From the NCBI GenBank assembly GCA_001599815.1, contig BCIA01000002.1:7093452-7157451 (forward strand): a stretch of DNA of 64,000 nt. The letters run 5' to 3'. The notes beneath the pieces are model-generated. The model was not told the DNA's origin. It saw nothing but the letters and a program-made list of their open reading frames with translations, and searched no databases. How positions within the stretch are numbered: position 1 is the first letter of the stretch; every line of letters starts with the position of its first letter. Source of the stretch: Furcasterigmium furcatum (taxonomy: Eukaryota; Ascomycota; Sordariomycetes; Glomerellales; Plectosphaerellaceae). This document shows positions 22,185 through 33,773 of this stretch, in pieces. A program made the translations under genes and the position numbers.

Positions 22185-24020
22185 ATGGGCTTCCTCTCGC
22201 GGCTGAGGCCGCAGACCACGGAGCAGGTCGCTCCCGACAGCCGCGATCACTCCGACAGCGAGGCCGAGGCGTCGGTCATCCGCGATGGTAAGCTGTCTTA
22301 CTTCCGACAGACGGCCGGCAACGGAGCCACAGGCTACCAGGAGGGTGTCGGCGCGCCCATCGAGACACAGTCGCCCCTGGGCTACCACGTCAACTGGCTC
22401 ACGATCATCTTCCTCAACCTCAACCACATGGTCGGCACCGGCATATTCTCCACGCCCGCGACCATTCTGCGTCTGACTGGCTCTGTCGGCTTGGCCCTGA
22501 TCTACTGGGTGATTGGATTCCTGCTGGCTGTTGCTAGCCTCGGCGTCTATTTGGAATTCACCAGCTATTTCCCCAACCGAAGTGGCTCCGAAGTCGTGTG
22601 GCTTGAGCAGAGCTATCCCAGGCCGAAGCACTTCTTCCCCGTTACGTTCGCAGTTCAAACGGTTCTTCTCTCGTTCAGCAGTAGCAACGCTATTGTGCTG
22701 TCGAATTACCTGTGGCGTATCGTCGGCCGGGCCCCGGACCCGTGGGAGCTAAAGGGTGTGGCTGTTGCGGCTTATACCCTGGCCGTGGTCTGCGTTATCG
22801 CGCATAACAGGTATTCGTACTGGGCGATCAACGTGATCGGTGCGCTGAAGTTACTCCTCCTCACTTTCATCGCCATCTCGGGATTTGTTATCCTGGGCGG
22901 ACACGTTCCTCGTGTTGCCTCACCTGGTATCAACTTCCAGAACGGCTTTGCCGGCACTACGTCAAGCGGCTACAACCTATCGCAGGCAATGGTCAACATC
23001 AGCTTTGCCTTCTCGGGCTGGCAGAATGCCTTTAATATGGCCAACGAGATCAAGAACCCGATTCCGACCCTCAAGAGGAACGCCAGTCTGTCGCTACTTA
23101 TCGTTTTTACCCTCTACTTCCTCTGTAATATCGCCTATTTCGCTGCTGTCCCGAAAGAGGTCTTCATTACATCCAAGGAGCTGGCTGCCGCCGTCTTCTT
23201 CCGCACCGCCTTTGGCCCCACGGCCGAGTCCGCTTTGAACTTCTGCGTTCTGCTGAGCTCCTTCGGCAACCTCCTGGCCGTGCTGATCAGCCAGTCGCGC
23301 CAGATCCGCGAAATCGCCCGTCAAGGCGTCCTCCCTTGGACAACATTCTGGGTGTCGACGAGGCCCTTCGGCACGCCTATCGGCCCTTACCTTCTCAAGT
23401 GGGCTTTCACGTTCCTCATGATCGTGTCCCCCCCGGCCGGCGACGCCTTCCAGTTTGTCGTATCACTCAAGTCTTACCCAGACGCCATGTTCGACGTGGC
23501 CTTGGGCATTGGGCTGATCATCCTCCGCCGCCGTCGCGACCGTTCCGGCACCCCGCGGTCGGAATTCCGGGCCTGGTGGATCCTGCCCATCCTGTACCTG
23601 CTCTCCCAGCTCTACCTACTTGCTATGCCGTGGATCCCCCCCGTTGGCGGTATCTTCGCGGGTACAGTGAGCTTCTTCTACGCGACCTACATGATCGTCG
23701 GAATTGCCATCATGGCCGTTTGCGGCGCCTACTACTACTTCTGGATGAGTCTGCTGCCTCGCTGGGGCGACTATTCGATCCGGTCGCAGGTAGTCAACGT
23801 CGACGACAAAGGCGCCAACACGCACCGCCTGCTGCGTGTGCCCAACGCAGAGCTGGCCCAATGGGACGCCAGCCATGATGAGCTGGGCCGCGAGCTGAGG
23901 CACAGACGCCCTGGCACAGGGCATGGTTCCTCAGAGCAGTCGCTGGGCCAGGAGGGTAGCGTCGATCAAGCTTCCGATGAGAAGCGCCCCGGCGAAACCA
24001 TTTCCAAGGTCGAGGTGTGA
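22185..24020 (+). CDS. amino-acid permease, methionine-permease (MUP1/LAT) type
   Basis: One exon, 611 residues. The ATG has a good context (CACCATGG). The first ~75 residues are hydrophilic, then about twelve membrane segments begin with LTIIFLNLNHMVGTGIFSTP, the first-helix motif of APC transporters. FSGWQNAFNMANEIKNPIPT matches the segment conserved in high-affinity methionine permeases and the LAT branch. The tail (~540-611) is charged with Lys residues, as in permeases removed by ubiquitin. Likely plasma membrane, proton-coupled uptake of a neutral amino acid. The methionine specificity is by family resemblance only. No intron is seen. Confidence 0.88.
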   Translation: MGFLSRLRPQTTEQVAPDSRDHSDSEAEASVIRDGKLSYFRQTAGNGATGYQEGVGAPIETQSPLGYHVNWLTIIFLNLNHMVGTGIFSTPATILRLTGSVGLALIYWVIGFLLAVASLGVYLEFTSYFPNRSGSEVVWLEQSYPRPKHFFPVTFAVQTVLLSFSSSNAIVLSNYLWRIVGRAPDPWELKGVAVAAYTLAVVCVIAHNRYSYWAINVIGALKLLLLTFIAISGFVILGGHVPRVASPGINFQNGFAGTTSSGYNLSQAMVNISFAFSGWQNAFNMANEIKNPIPTLKRNASLSLLIVFTLYFLCNIAYFAAVPKEVFITSKELAAAVFFRTAFGPTAESALNFCVLLSSFGNLLAVLISQSRQIREIARQGVLPWTTFWVSTRPFGTPIGPYLLKWAFTFLMIVSPPAGDAFQFVVSLKSYPDAMFDVALGIGLIILRRRRDRSGTPRSEFRAWWILPILYLLSQLYLLAMPWIPPVGGIFAGTVSFFYATYMIVGIAIMAVCGAYYYFWMSLLPRWGDYSIRSQVVNVDDKGANTHRLLRVPNAELAQWDASHDELGRELRHRRPGTGHGSSEQSLGQEGSVDQASDEKRPGETISKVEV

Positions 24021-25040
24021 GTCCAGGAGCGTGAGTCTGCCCGGGATGGCAAGATGGTAGTCATCTGTAGAGTGGTTACGCGAGCGGCCTGTCTCGTGCA
24101 AATCGAAGCGATTCCGTCGAAGCAGTCCGTGAACGTCTTTATCCGTGCTAAGGCTTGAGTGAGTTGTGCATGCCATGATGGGGTGTACTGAGGGGGATTC
24201 GTGATGACATGATGTGTAGGCTGCTGTCCATGATTTATGCCACGAAACGTTGGAATTCGGATGATGACAATGAATGAAATCCACGCCACACTCCTTGCCA
24301 TGTTGGTTATTGCTGTGTTCCGACATCGCCGCTCCAGAGTCACTGTTCTGCTGCAAGCTGATGGGGCCACGCCACGGGCACCCCGAACATGGCTTTGCGT
24401 CTCGCCCAGGAACCTGTCCCCCAAACTGGAGACGCGACTGCGCCTGATGCTGCACGGCCTCCGGATCGGCCCTCCCCAGGCCACGGCGATGATGAACCTG
24501 CAGAAGTCACCCGGGCTCTGCTGTTATCGAGTGCCCCTCCTTGGGCGCCGGTGACTTGATAGCCAGGGCCACCGGAGGAACGTGTTCCTAAACTCGGCTG
24601 AGCTGTCGCGAACCCTGGTGCTAGTCTCGGAGAGGTTTCTGCGTTGAGCCATTTTGTACTCTCTAACCGCGTATCGACGAGGAAATGGAGAAATAAGTAC
24701 CAAACAACTGGGCTGTGGACTCCAAATGGCAAGGTCCGGGCGGTCATTCAGGGCGTGGATGACGGCTATGACGTCGGGCGGATCATCCACTGCGGGCACA
24801 GCCTACCTAGGTCGTCGATCTCCCGCGCCGAGCCTTGGCTAGCGATTGCCTCTTCGGGGAACTTGGCGACTCACTCACTAGCGGCGTCGTTGAGTTGAAG
24901 TGTCCATACGCGTAAAGCCAAGCCATCGACACGACATGGCCGGCGGATGCAGGGAAGTGATGTTGCATAAATAGCAGGGGACTCTTGTAGAGGAATGTGG
25001 TGTTCAACACAAACCCAACTTCAACGAAGACATCGCAATC
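24021..25040. other. intergenic, no gene seen
   Basis: Open stretches on both strands lack family features. The 60 bases before 25,041 are A/C-rich, fitting a leader. Confidence 0.4.
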
Positions 25041-26891
25041 ATGGCCCAATCTCCGAGCCGTTACTTCCTCACTATTGCCCTTGCCGGTGCTGCACTGGCC
25101 ACGCGCGACGACACTCGCCCGATTGTGCAATGGGGTGCCTGCCCCGAGGCAGCTCCGTATCTCAACGGCACTGCTCCCATTGAATGTGGGAACCTTCGTG
25201 TTCCGCTAGATTACACCCAGCCGAACTCGACGCAGTTGTGGGATATCCCGCTCCTTAGAGTCAACGCTCCTCAGCAGCCCCCGAAGGGCACCATTCAAAT
25301 CAACTTTGGCGGACCCGGCATGCCTGTGGTTCCCAGTCTGGTGGCGAGGGGCAAGGATCTGCTCACGTACGCCCTCCCATCGCGTCAACGAGAGACAGGC
25401 TAACCGCTCTGCTTACAGGCTCAGTGGCGGTGTCTATGATATTGTTGGATTTGACCCGAGGTTCGTTGCCCCGTGATGACCCCGATCTTGGCTTGGCTCT
25501 GTACACTGACGCGGATTGCAGAGGCACGGATGGTGTCATGCCTTTCATCTGCACCAACGAGACTCTCAGCGTTGCACAGATCCAGTTTGGGCAGATGGAT
25601 GCCAGTGAGGGAGAAATAATCGAAAGGAAGACCTGGGCCAATGCAGGTGCGACGGCAGGTATCTGTGCAACACAAGGCAACGGCGAGCAGGTTGGTGAGC
25701 TCGTGGGCACTGCCTTCACTGCTCGAGACATCCAAAGAGTGGCGGAGATACTGGACGAGGACGGCCTCATTCGTTTCTGGGGCTTCTCATACGGCACCTT
25801 GCTCGGTGCTACTATCGCAGCCATGTTCCCCGACAAGATTGACAGGATGGTTATCGACGGCGTGCTAAACCCTCATGAGTATTACAATGATCTTGCGTCC
25901 GTCTCCCACACCACGTGCCTCTTCCCTGGAAGTTCATACTAACAACTTGATAGCGACTTTGAGCAGTTTACGCACACCGAGCCGACGTTAACCTACTTCT
26001 ACGAGTCTTGCATCGACGCCGGAACTGAGGCCTGTCCCATGGCGGCGTTGAATAAGACGGCCGAACAGCTGGAGGCAGACACATGGTCATTCATCAATGC
26101 TTTGAAGGAGCAACCTATTGCCATGCCACTTGCGGCCACCGTCCTGGACAGCGGGAGACTGAAGGGTCTTTTCTGGTCAGCATTTTATGCCACAGAGAAC
26201 TGGCAGCAACTCGCCAAGATGCTCACGCCTCTGATTTGGGGAACCTCGGAGGAGGGGCAGGAAGCCTTTGCCGAGTACATGGTTGCCCAGGCGGAGGCGG
26301 CTGGGGGTGACGCCGAGGCCGAGGCCGCGTCCATGGGCGGAATCGACAAGTTCTGGGCCATACACTGTTCCGACCGCGTCGTCCGCGCATCGTCGTACGA
26401 AGAGATGGCACCACCCTTCGAGAAGCTGTTCAACATAAGCAAGATTCAGGGCGGTGCACACGCCACGACGGCTGCTGTGTGTGCTCGGTGGCCCTGGAAA
26501 GCCAAGGAGTCCTACACAGGCCCCTTCGACGTCGATACGAAGCATCCCGTGTTCGTGATGGGCGCCTCTTACGATGCGCAAACCTCGATTGCGTCGGCAC
26601 ATAACATCAGCGCCTCGTTCGAAGGAAGTTCGGTCCTTGAGATTAACGGCGCGGCGGTGAGTCTTATTATTCAGTCACAGTGTCCTGTTGGCTGACATCT
26701 CTCCCTAGCACTGCGCGTATTCCCTGCCATCTGCTTGCTCGGCCCGCCACTTGCAGGAGTACTGGGTCGCTGGAACACTCCCCGAATCTGGCACCAAGTG
26801 CGAGCCGGATGCCCATCCCTGGGTACTGAAGCCGTGGACTTGGGCGGAGACCTTCAAGGAGATGGCTCGCGGAGGCAACTCGACGAGCTGA
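25041..26891 (+). CDS. alpha/beta hydrolase with TAP-like C-terminus
   Basis: Five exons: 25,041-25,366, 25,419-25,460, 25,522-25,896, 25,954-26,656 and 26,709-26,891; 542 residues. All phases agree, and intron 3 has a perfect TACTAAC branch. The N-terminus (SRYFLTIALAGAALA) is a signal peptide. INFGGPG forms the oxyanion region, FDPRGT precedes the lid, GFSYG holds the nucleophile Ser, and a C-terminal HCAYS supplies the His. The layout matches fungal secreted proteins similar to bacterial tripeptidyl aminopeptidases (TAP-like C-terminal domain). Likely an extracellular peptidase or esterase; specificity is unknown. The N-terminal exon model is secure because each splice rebuilds a family motif. 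Confidence 0.85.
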
Positions 26892-27065
26892 GAGGTTCTG
26901 AGGGAAGCATAAGTAGATATTGGACTTCTATCGGGCTGACTGCCCGAGTGATAAAGAGATGGTGCCCAAGTATCAAGTAACTTCTTTTCTGAAGGTCGGA
27001 TATCTTTCCTTCACCAGTGTCTTCACTTTGTGAAATTAAGGCAGAGCAGAGACTCAGTCATCCAC

Positions 27066-29237
27066 TTAAAAGCCACTACCATCTTGCTGATGCTGAGCCT
27101 GGACATAGCTCGCGTCCACTGTCGGGTACAGAGGCATGAATTCATCGAATGAGTCAAAGAACAGCGCCCGTGGCGACAGCGCAACCGTATTCGCCGGTAT
27201 GCCGCCAAAGTCCGAGACGGCGATGGCGTCACCGACGTCCCCTTCCGTGTAGAGCGTCTGCCCGTCTGTGGTGAACGAGCCTAGGGATTCAATTGGCAAA
27301 GTCCCATCCGGGGCAGGGGTTTGTGTAGGTGGCGGCTGCGGCGTTGCCACCCCTCGGAGGGCTGCCTCGCTGATGTTCCCGTGCACGCTGCCGAACAGGC
27401 CGCTCACGAGGACTCGCCTGCTCTCCATCCGCCGCTGGGCCCGCTGCTCGCGGTACAGCTCGCAAGCTGCCTGGAGACTCTCGACGATGGAAGCGTTTCT
27501 CCTGGCGATGACGTCGTGCGCGCCGAGTTTGCGGAAAAGTTTGGATGAGAGCGCGAGGCCCTTCCCGAGGGGAAAGGCGTCCTCGAGGTCGTAGAAAGAC
27601 GCGAGCCCGAGGACGAGAGACGATATGAAGATACAGTTGACGACGAACGGCATGCGTTTCGGGACGGGCTCGGAGAGAAGGCCCTCGAGGAGGTCGAGCG
27701 TTCTCACTGCCGAGTCGACGCAGGCGTTGACAAGGACCTGGTCCGACGCGGACGCCGGTTGTTCCTCCGTGGCTGCTTCGGCCTCCGGCCCTTGCTTGAA
27801 CCTTGCAATGTGCTTTGCGACGCTTTCGATGAGGAAAGGCCGGGACAGCAGCATGATGGACCAGTAGTACGCCTGTCTGAGATGGAACAGACCGACGTTG
27901 AGCTGGCGACTGCCGTCGGGCATGGGGACGTGGGCGTCCAGCTTGATGTTGTCGGTCGCCAGGCCTTGGGGCAACCTCGCTGCCCAGAGCCTGTGCTGCT
28001 CGCTGATGTTCTCGAGATCTTCGGAGAGAAGTTTGCGCATAGCGTAGACGTCCGTGAGGATGGAGTGGAATATGTCGCAGAGGTGGTTGGCGGCGGAGTA
28101 CGGCCTGGTCCCGGGCCCGGCGGCGCCGCTGGCCCTGGGCTCCGAGAAGGTCGCCTGCGGACGGCCGAGGGATGTGCTCATGAATGTGTCGAGGATGCGG
28201 ACTGACGTCCAGACCTGCGCCCTCGTCTTGGCTTCTTCTGGCGAGAAGTACACCCCGACGTCGCTCCGGTGGATGCCGAGGGCGTAGGACGTGTGCACGG
28301 CAGTCCCCAGGGCCATATATGCCGAGTTCCGCCTTGCGGCAGAGAGGAGATACATGGAGATGAGCACGTGCGTCCTGACAGTCGCGACGCTGGGTTCCTG
28401 CGTCGTGTTTGAGGCCGTGAGGTAGCGGCCGTAATTGAGATACCGTTCGGCAAGCTCGTCACGGTCTTCGGGGCAGGCCTGTGCGCCGATAGCCAGCACG
28501 AGAAAGAAGCACGCGCTGAGTTCGTCGTCGTCGTCACTGGGGTCTGTCGGTGACTGGACCCATTCCGACATGCTGGCGGCGATGGTCGCCGGGCAGAAGA
28601 CGTTAAGGACGCTGTTGGCAGAAAGGTTGTACCAGTGCACCAAGTACGCCGCATCCTCGGGTGTCGGTTTCGTCGCTGGGTTGGCTACGGCGCTGGCGAT
28701 CCAGTTTGTCTTCTTCTCGGGCGCCGCCTCGACAAGGTGGTGGCGCAGAGGATCATCGACAAAGGCGCAGGGCCCGACGGCTTCGTGGGCGAGGCGCCGG
28801 ATGATCTGTAGAAATGACAGGTTTGCCGCATCGCCAATGAAGATGAGCTTTCCTCGACCGTCGCGAAGCAGCCTCGCCAGATGTGTCACCGAGGAATGGG
28901 AAGCCGTAGGCAAAAGGGATGCCGAGGCTGATGACACCGATCCGCGACGCCAGCGAGTGTCGGCGGTCGCTGGGAAATTGACAGACTCCTCATGATCAAT
29001 GGACGAGGAGCCATCGGCGTGGGCCTTGATCTCGACTCCTTGGCTGGCTCGTCGCTCTTCGGTGCGCCGCCAGCGAGGCTTGTCCGTCGGGGAGAAGTGG
29101 CAGCGGCCCTCGACGCCGCGCTCGAGGCAGCGTCGACAGGGCCAGGAGCCGTCGCAGCGCTCCTTGCGACGCTGGCAGTGCTCGCAGGCCCTGGTGCAGC
29201 GTCGCCGTTCGCTGTCCTTGACTCGCTTGGTTGGCAT
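27066..29237 (-). CDS. Zn(II)2Cys6 transcription factor next to ring-cleavage genes
   Basis: One exon; 723 residues from the ATG at 29,237. An ATG further upstream would add 52 residues without a domain, so the start next to MPTKRVKDSERRRCTRACEH is preferred. The Zn cluster spans ~18-46 (Cys 18, 21, 28, 34, 37, 46). The fungal-specific regulatory domain follows (~230-500), with YMALGTAVHTSYALGIHR and a Leu-rich middle. The C-terminus is acidic and aromatic (LFFDSFDEFMPLYP). It is divergent from an intradiol dioxygenase; the 636-bp gap holds two CGGG-N3-CGGG direct repeats. It is probably the local regulator of aromatic breakdown, by position. Confidence 0.87.
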   Translation of the reverse strand: MPTKRVKDSERRRCTRACEHCQRRKERCDGSWPCRRCLERGVEGRCHFSPTDKPRWRRTEERRASQGVEIKAHADGSSSIDHEESVNFPATADTRWRRGSVSSASASLLPTASHSSVTHLARLLRDGRGKLIFIGDAANLSFLQIIRRLAHEAVGPCAFVDDPLRHHLVEAAPEKKTNWIASAVANPATKPTPEDAAYLVHWYNLSANSVLNVFCPATIAASMSEWVQSPTDPSDDDDELSACFFLVLAIGAQACPEDRDELAERYLNYGRYLTASNTTQEPSVATVRTHVLISMYLLSAARRNSAYMALGTAVHTSYALGIHRSDVGVYFSPEEAKTRAQVWTSVRILDTFMSTSLGRPQATFSEPRASGAAGPGTRPYSAANHLCDIFHSILTDVYAMRKLLSEDLENISEQHRLWAARLPQGLATDNIKLDAHVPMPDGSRQLNVGLFHLRQAYYWSIMLLSRPFLIESVAKHIARFKQGPEAEAATEEQPASASDQVLVNACVDSAVRTLDLLEGLLSEPVPKRMPFVVNCIFISSLVLGLASFYDLEDAFPLGKGLALSSKLFRKLGAHDVIARRNASIVESLQAACELYREQRAQRRMESRRVLVSGLFGSVHGNISEAALRGVATPQPPPTQTPAPDGTLPIESLGSFTTDGQTLYTEGDVGDAIAVSDFGGIPANTVALSPRALFFDSFDEFMPLYPTVDASYVQAQHQQDGSGF

Positions 29238-29873
29238 GTGTCGTGATGGCTTCAGTCGAGAGTTGTGGGGGCAAGGGAAAAGTTCAGGAAGAAGGGAGCT
29301 CAAGCGCCAAACGTAACATGGCATAGCTTTTGCCACCCTCGTTCTGGCTAGACCCAGAGACGGACTCGCCTCTAGCGTGGGATCGATCCCCATGGGGAGT
29401 GCACGGCACAGGGGCGGGGCCTTGGGCCTCGAGCCTTCGCTGAAGCCCCAGACGCCTGTTTTACAGCATTTGGCGAGTAAGTGGTCAATGAACCATGTCA
29501 GCCTTTTTCAAGACCAGCGCGTGATGTCGACCGCATGCGCGATGCTTGGTTGTGATCGGCAGTGAGAGTCGGAAGCCATGGCGGATCCGATCCTCCATCG
29601 GGTATCGGGTGTTGTAGCGGGCACCCCGATTCCGAAGGCTTCACCCGGTACCCGAAAGCAGCCCATGCCCTTCGCTTCCTCCTGCCGACCTCATGGGACA
29701 CTGGGGATCAACTGCGGGCATAATCCGGAGACTGGAGTAGCCCCGGCTTTGCATTGTTTATATCCCTTTAAAAGACCCGAATCCCTTGCACAGCTCGACG
29801 TGAGAGAAGTCTGGTAACACCTCGTGTCTGCAAAACCCAAGAACTTCTAATTGCAACCTTCAAAACCACCACT
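29238..29873. promoter_or_regulatory. divergent promoter with CGGG-N3-CGGG repeats
   Basis: CGGG-TAT-CGGG at 29,599-29,609 and, in the opposite direction, CCCG-GTA-CCCG at 29,644-29,654. A TATA element (TTTATAT, 29,757-29,763) lies 111 bases before the dioxygenase ATG. Direct CGG repeats suit a Zn(II)2Cys6 protein, so the adjacent regulator may bind here (inference). Confidence 0.5.
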
Positions 29874-30921
29874 ATGGGCTCAGTTCAGAACGTGAAGGAC
29901 AACGGCCCGTACCGCGGCCTGCTTGGCCAGACCTTCACCGACATGGTCATCAAGTCCATGGGCCCCAACACGTCCCCGAGGATGCGCGAGGTCATGGCGC
30001 TCTTCATACAGCACATCCACGATTTCGCCCGTGAAGCGAATCTCACTGTTGATGAGTGGATGTCGGCCTTGGACATGGTCAACTGGGCGGGCCAGATGAG
30101 CAGCGATCGCCGGAATGAAGGCCAGCTCATGTGCGATATCATCGGGCTGGAATCCCTCGTTGATGACATCACGTACCAGGCAGTGTCTGAGACCTGTGGT
30201 TCAGCGACCGCTTCCGCCATCTTGGGCCCATTCTGGCGGGAAACGCCCGTGCGAAAGAATGGCTCCTCGATCTCTGCCGACACGCCGTCTGATGGGCAGC
30301 TCGTCTTCATGCATGGCCGAGTCACTCGGGCAGACACAGGCGCACCTGTTCCCAATGCTTTTGTTGATCTCTGGCAGGCTTCTACGAATGGTAGATATCA
30401 CATCTGGAGGCGTAATAAGAGATCATCTGCTGACATGGCGCCAGGGCTCTACGAACAGCAAGACGCAAATCAGCCGGATCACAACCTTCGTGGTAGATTC
30501 CTCACGGACAGCAATGGAGAGTACTCGCTGTACTGTCTTCGCCCGACGCCTTATCCGGTAAGCATGTGTGTCGAAGAGAGCACGCGGCGGGGCTGACAGT
30601 CGGCATAGATCCCAAATGATGGCCCTGCGGGCAAGCTCCTCACGCTTTTGGACCGCCACGAGTGGCGACCCGCACATATTCACATCATTGTGAGTCTGCG
30701 TTCACCGATGGTTCGTCTGATGCTGACGGAATCTCCAGGTTGTCGCTGAGGGCTACAAGTCAGTCACGACTCAGATTTTTGACGAGGACTCGGCGTATCT
30801 CGAGGATGATTCCGTATTCGCAGTCAAGGATGATCTCTGCGTAACCTTCAAAGAGCGGAAAGGGGACGACCAGGCAGGGTTGGAGTTGGAGTACGACATC
30901 AGTCTGGGGCTGGCGGCTTGA
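29874..30921 (+). CDS. intradiol ring-cleavage dioxygenase (catechol/hydroxyquinol type)
   Basis: Exons 29,874-30,557, 30,609-30,689 and 30,739-30,921 give 315 residues; introns 51 and 49 bp. The N-terminal helical domain typical of catechol and hydroxyquinol 1,2-dioxygenases is present (~20-110). All four Fe(III) ligands are visible: Tyr in NGRYHIW, Tyr in PTPYPIPNDGP, and two His in EWRPAHIHI. Splicing is needed to bring the second Tyr and the His pair into one protein. The family cleaves catechol or benzenetriol between the hydroxyls to a muconate or maleylacetate. Hydroxyquinol is my guess, from the length and the neighbouring phenol hydroxylase. Cytosolic. Confidence 0.9.
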
Positions 30922-31640
30922 GTAGTGGAAGCACACGGGAGATGCACTAAGATAGCTCAAATTCACATCATGATGAAGTTTATACAGTTGATTGCACTTC
31001 GCTTCCGTTGCCATCGGCGTATAACCCTCTAATTTTGTTCGTGGCCTGGTACATTTGTTCATGCACTCTCAAATTGGTTGAATGTCATCGGAAATGATCT
31101 CATTCCCGGGCTGTAAAGTGCGCTCGACGTGGCAAAGTCCCGTTCTTGACGAGAACAGCCTGTACCGCGTATCTGCCGTAGTTGATGCCGTCGGGAACCG
31201 GGTTCCCGGTTCAGTGACCTCGGCTCGGATGATCAGCATGACTGACTCGCGTCAACTCAGATCCCGCCCCTTGGCCATACCATCCCCGCGATTGTCTAGC
31301 GCGGGGTCCCCGGATGAATGGACGAAAGAACACGAAGGCATTGCTAACATGTGCTCCATCGGCAACGGGATCGTGTGGCAAGCGATCCTGGTTGAAGATC
31401 AACCACGAGGATTGTGAATCTCCCGCTTCCGATGAGGTCGGGAACGCCATCGGAACGCAGAAAATGATTCAGAGCTAGCGCAGAGACGGCATCAACTCAC
31501 ACTGTTATCAAGCATTATAAATCGCCTTGTAAGCGACCAGGACCCTTCACAAAGAAACATCGACCGACAGCGCAACCTTGGCTTCAGGTCCCTACTCACA
31601 TTCTCTTCAAGTCATCATACTCCGAAATAACTCCATCACC
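30922..31640. promoter_or_regulatory. phenol hydroxylase promoter with perfect inverted repeat
   Basis: AACCGGG-TT-CCCGGTT at 31,196-31,211 is a perfect 7-2-7 inverted repeat. CGGGG-T-CCCCG at 31,302-31,312 is a second one. Both carry the CGGG core found in the dioxygenase promoter. Candidate regulator sites. Confidence 0.45.
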
Positions 31641-33773
31641 ATGGGTTCCAACTCGAGCCCAGACCACGTCGATGTCCTCATCGTTGGCGCAGGCCCGGCC
31701 GGCCTCATGGCGGCGAACTGGTTCTCCAAGACCGGCATCAAGGCACGCATCGTCGACAAGCGCGGCACAAAGGTCTTCAACGGTCAAGCCGACGGCCTGC
31801 AATGCCGCACGCTCGAGATCCTCGACTCGTTTGGCTTCGGCCATCGGGCCTGGATCGAGTCCAACCACATGTTGGAAATCTGCCTCTGGAATCCGGGCGA
31901 GGACGGTGTCCTGCGCCGCAGCGACCGCATCCCGGACACGATCCCCGGCATCAGCCGCTTCCAGCAGGTCGTCCTGCACCAAGGGCGCATCGAGCGGTTC
32001 TTCCTCGACAGCATTGAGGAGAGCAGCGACATCCGGGTTGAGCGTGGCGTTCTCCCAACATCCCTAGAAATTGACGAGTCCAAGGTCGAACACCCTGATG
32101 CGTACCCAATTACCGTCAACATTCGCCACCTATCGGAGGAGGAGGCGACCCCAAAGCAGACAGCAACCTCCTCCAACGGCACCTCCGTCCAAGACGGCCT
32201 GTTCCGCAGCAACCTCGCGGCGGACGACACGGCCGAGCTCATTGCCCAGGCCTCTCTCAACGACAAGGCCAACACCACAGAGGTGATCAAGGCCAAGTAC
32301 ATGATCGGTGCCGACGGTGCCCACTCCTGGACCCGGAAGCAGTTGGGCTTCGAGCTCGTCGGCGAGCAGACGGACTACATCTGGGGCGTGCTCGACATCG
32401 TCCCCATTACTGACTTCCCTGATATCCGGGCGCGCTGCGCCATCCACTCCGCCAGCTCCGGCAGTGTCATGGTCATCCCGCGCGAGAACAAGCTCGTCCG
32501 GCTGTACATCCAGATGACCACGACGGAGAAGACTGGGGAGACAGCCTCCCGAACAGACAGGTCCAAGATCACCCCCGAGGCTATCCTGGCGTCGGCGCAG
32601 AAGATCCTGGCTCCGTACACCATCACGTACCGGAAGCTCGACTGGTGGACTGCGTACCAGATCGGGCAGCGGGTCGGAAGCCACTTCTCAGCGCACGAGC
32701 GCGTCTTTCTCGCCGGTGACGCCGTGCACACCCATAGCCCCAAGGCCGGACAGGGCATGAATGTCAGCATGCAGGATGGTGAGTTCCTCTTTCCAAGGTG
32801 GAGGGTAATGCGAACTAACATGGGACGGAATAGCATACAACCTGGGATGGAAGATCTCCAGCGTGGTCAAGGGCCTCTCTGACCGCTCAATTCTCAAGAC
32901 GTATGAGCTCGAGAGGGCCAAGATCGCGCACGACCTCATCAAGTTCGACCACAAGTTCTCGAGGCTCTTCTCTGGCCGACCGGCGAGGGACGTCATCGAC
33001 GAAGAGGGCATCAGTATGGACGAGTTCAAACAAGCATTCCAGAAAGGCAACATGTTCGCCAGCGGTATTGGTGAGTGTCCCCGTGCGGGACTCCGTGATT
33101 GCTGATCTGACAGAGTCCAGCCGTCAACTACCAAGGAAGCAACATTGTCGCGAAACCAGTCGATTCTACCGACACGGCTGACCTGCGGAAGACCGACTAC
33201 TCACCGCCAACGGTGACGAGCTCCCCGCCTCTCGCTGCGAATATCACCATCGGCATGCGCATTCCGAGCGTCAAGGTGCTGAGCCAGGCGGACGCGCGCC
33301 CATGGCATCTCCACGAGCTCCTCCCGTCCAACGGCAAGTGGCGCATCGCCCTCTTCCCAGGTGACGTATCCCAGGCAGCGCAGCAGCAGAAGCTCGACGC
33401 CCTGACGGCCCCTCTTGCGGCGTCGACGTCGTTCCTCCGGCGCTTCACGCCGCGCGACGCGCGCTATGACGACGTCTTCGAGGTCCTCACCGTCCACGCG
33501 GCGCCACGGACCGACAAGACAATCTTCGATTTCGCTGAGATTCTGCGGCCCTTCCACGAGGTGGATGGATGGGGTTACCACAAGATCTTCGTGGACGACC
33601 AGTCGTTCCACGAGGGTCACGGCAAGCTGTATGAGACGTTCGGAATTGACGTTGCTGTTGGATGTGCTGTGATCATCCGGCCTGACCAGTACGTGTCATA
33701 TGTCGGTGCGGTGGACGACTATGAGTCGCTGGACAAGCTTTTCTCCGGCTTCATGGTTTCGCAGGACGCATGA
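31641..33773 (+). CDS. FAD-dependent phenol 2-monooxygenase-type hydroxylase
   Basis: Exons 31,641-32,778, 32,834-33,070 and 33,121-33,773 give 675 residues. Introns are 55 bp (AACTAAC branch) and 50 bp. FAD motifs: VLIVGAGPAGLMAANW (~12-27), the GADGAHSWTRKQLG block (~225), and FLAGDAVHTHSPKAGQGMN (~358). The last ~200 residues form the thioredoxin-like C-terminal domain of phenol hydroxylases (WRIALFPGDVSQ...). These enzymes hydroxylate phenols next to the hydroxyl group using NADPH and O2. Placed 720 bp after the ring-cleavage enzyme in the same direction, it probably makes its diphenol or triphenol substrate. Confidence 0.92.

Noticed and set aside
22122..22658. 178-codon minus-strand frame opposite the permease start
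   Set aside because: Codon-bias shadow of the permease; no recognisable domain.
27321..28995. Several plus-strand frames over the 27-29 kb regulator
   Set aside because: Shadows of the GC-rich regulator gene on the other strand.
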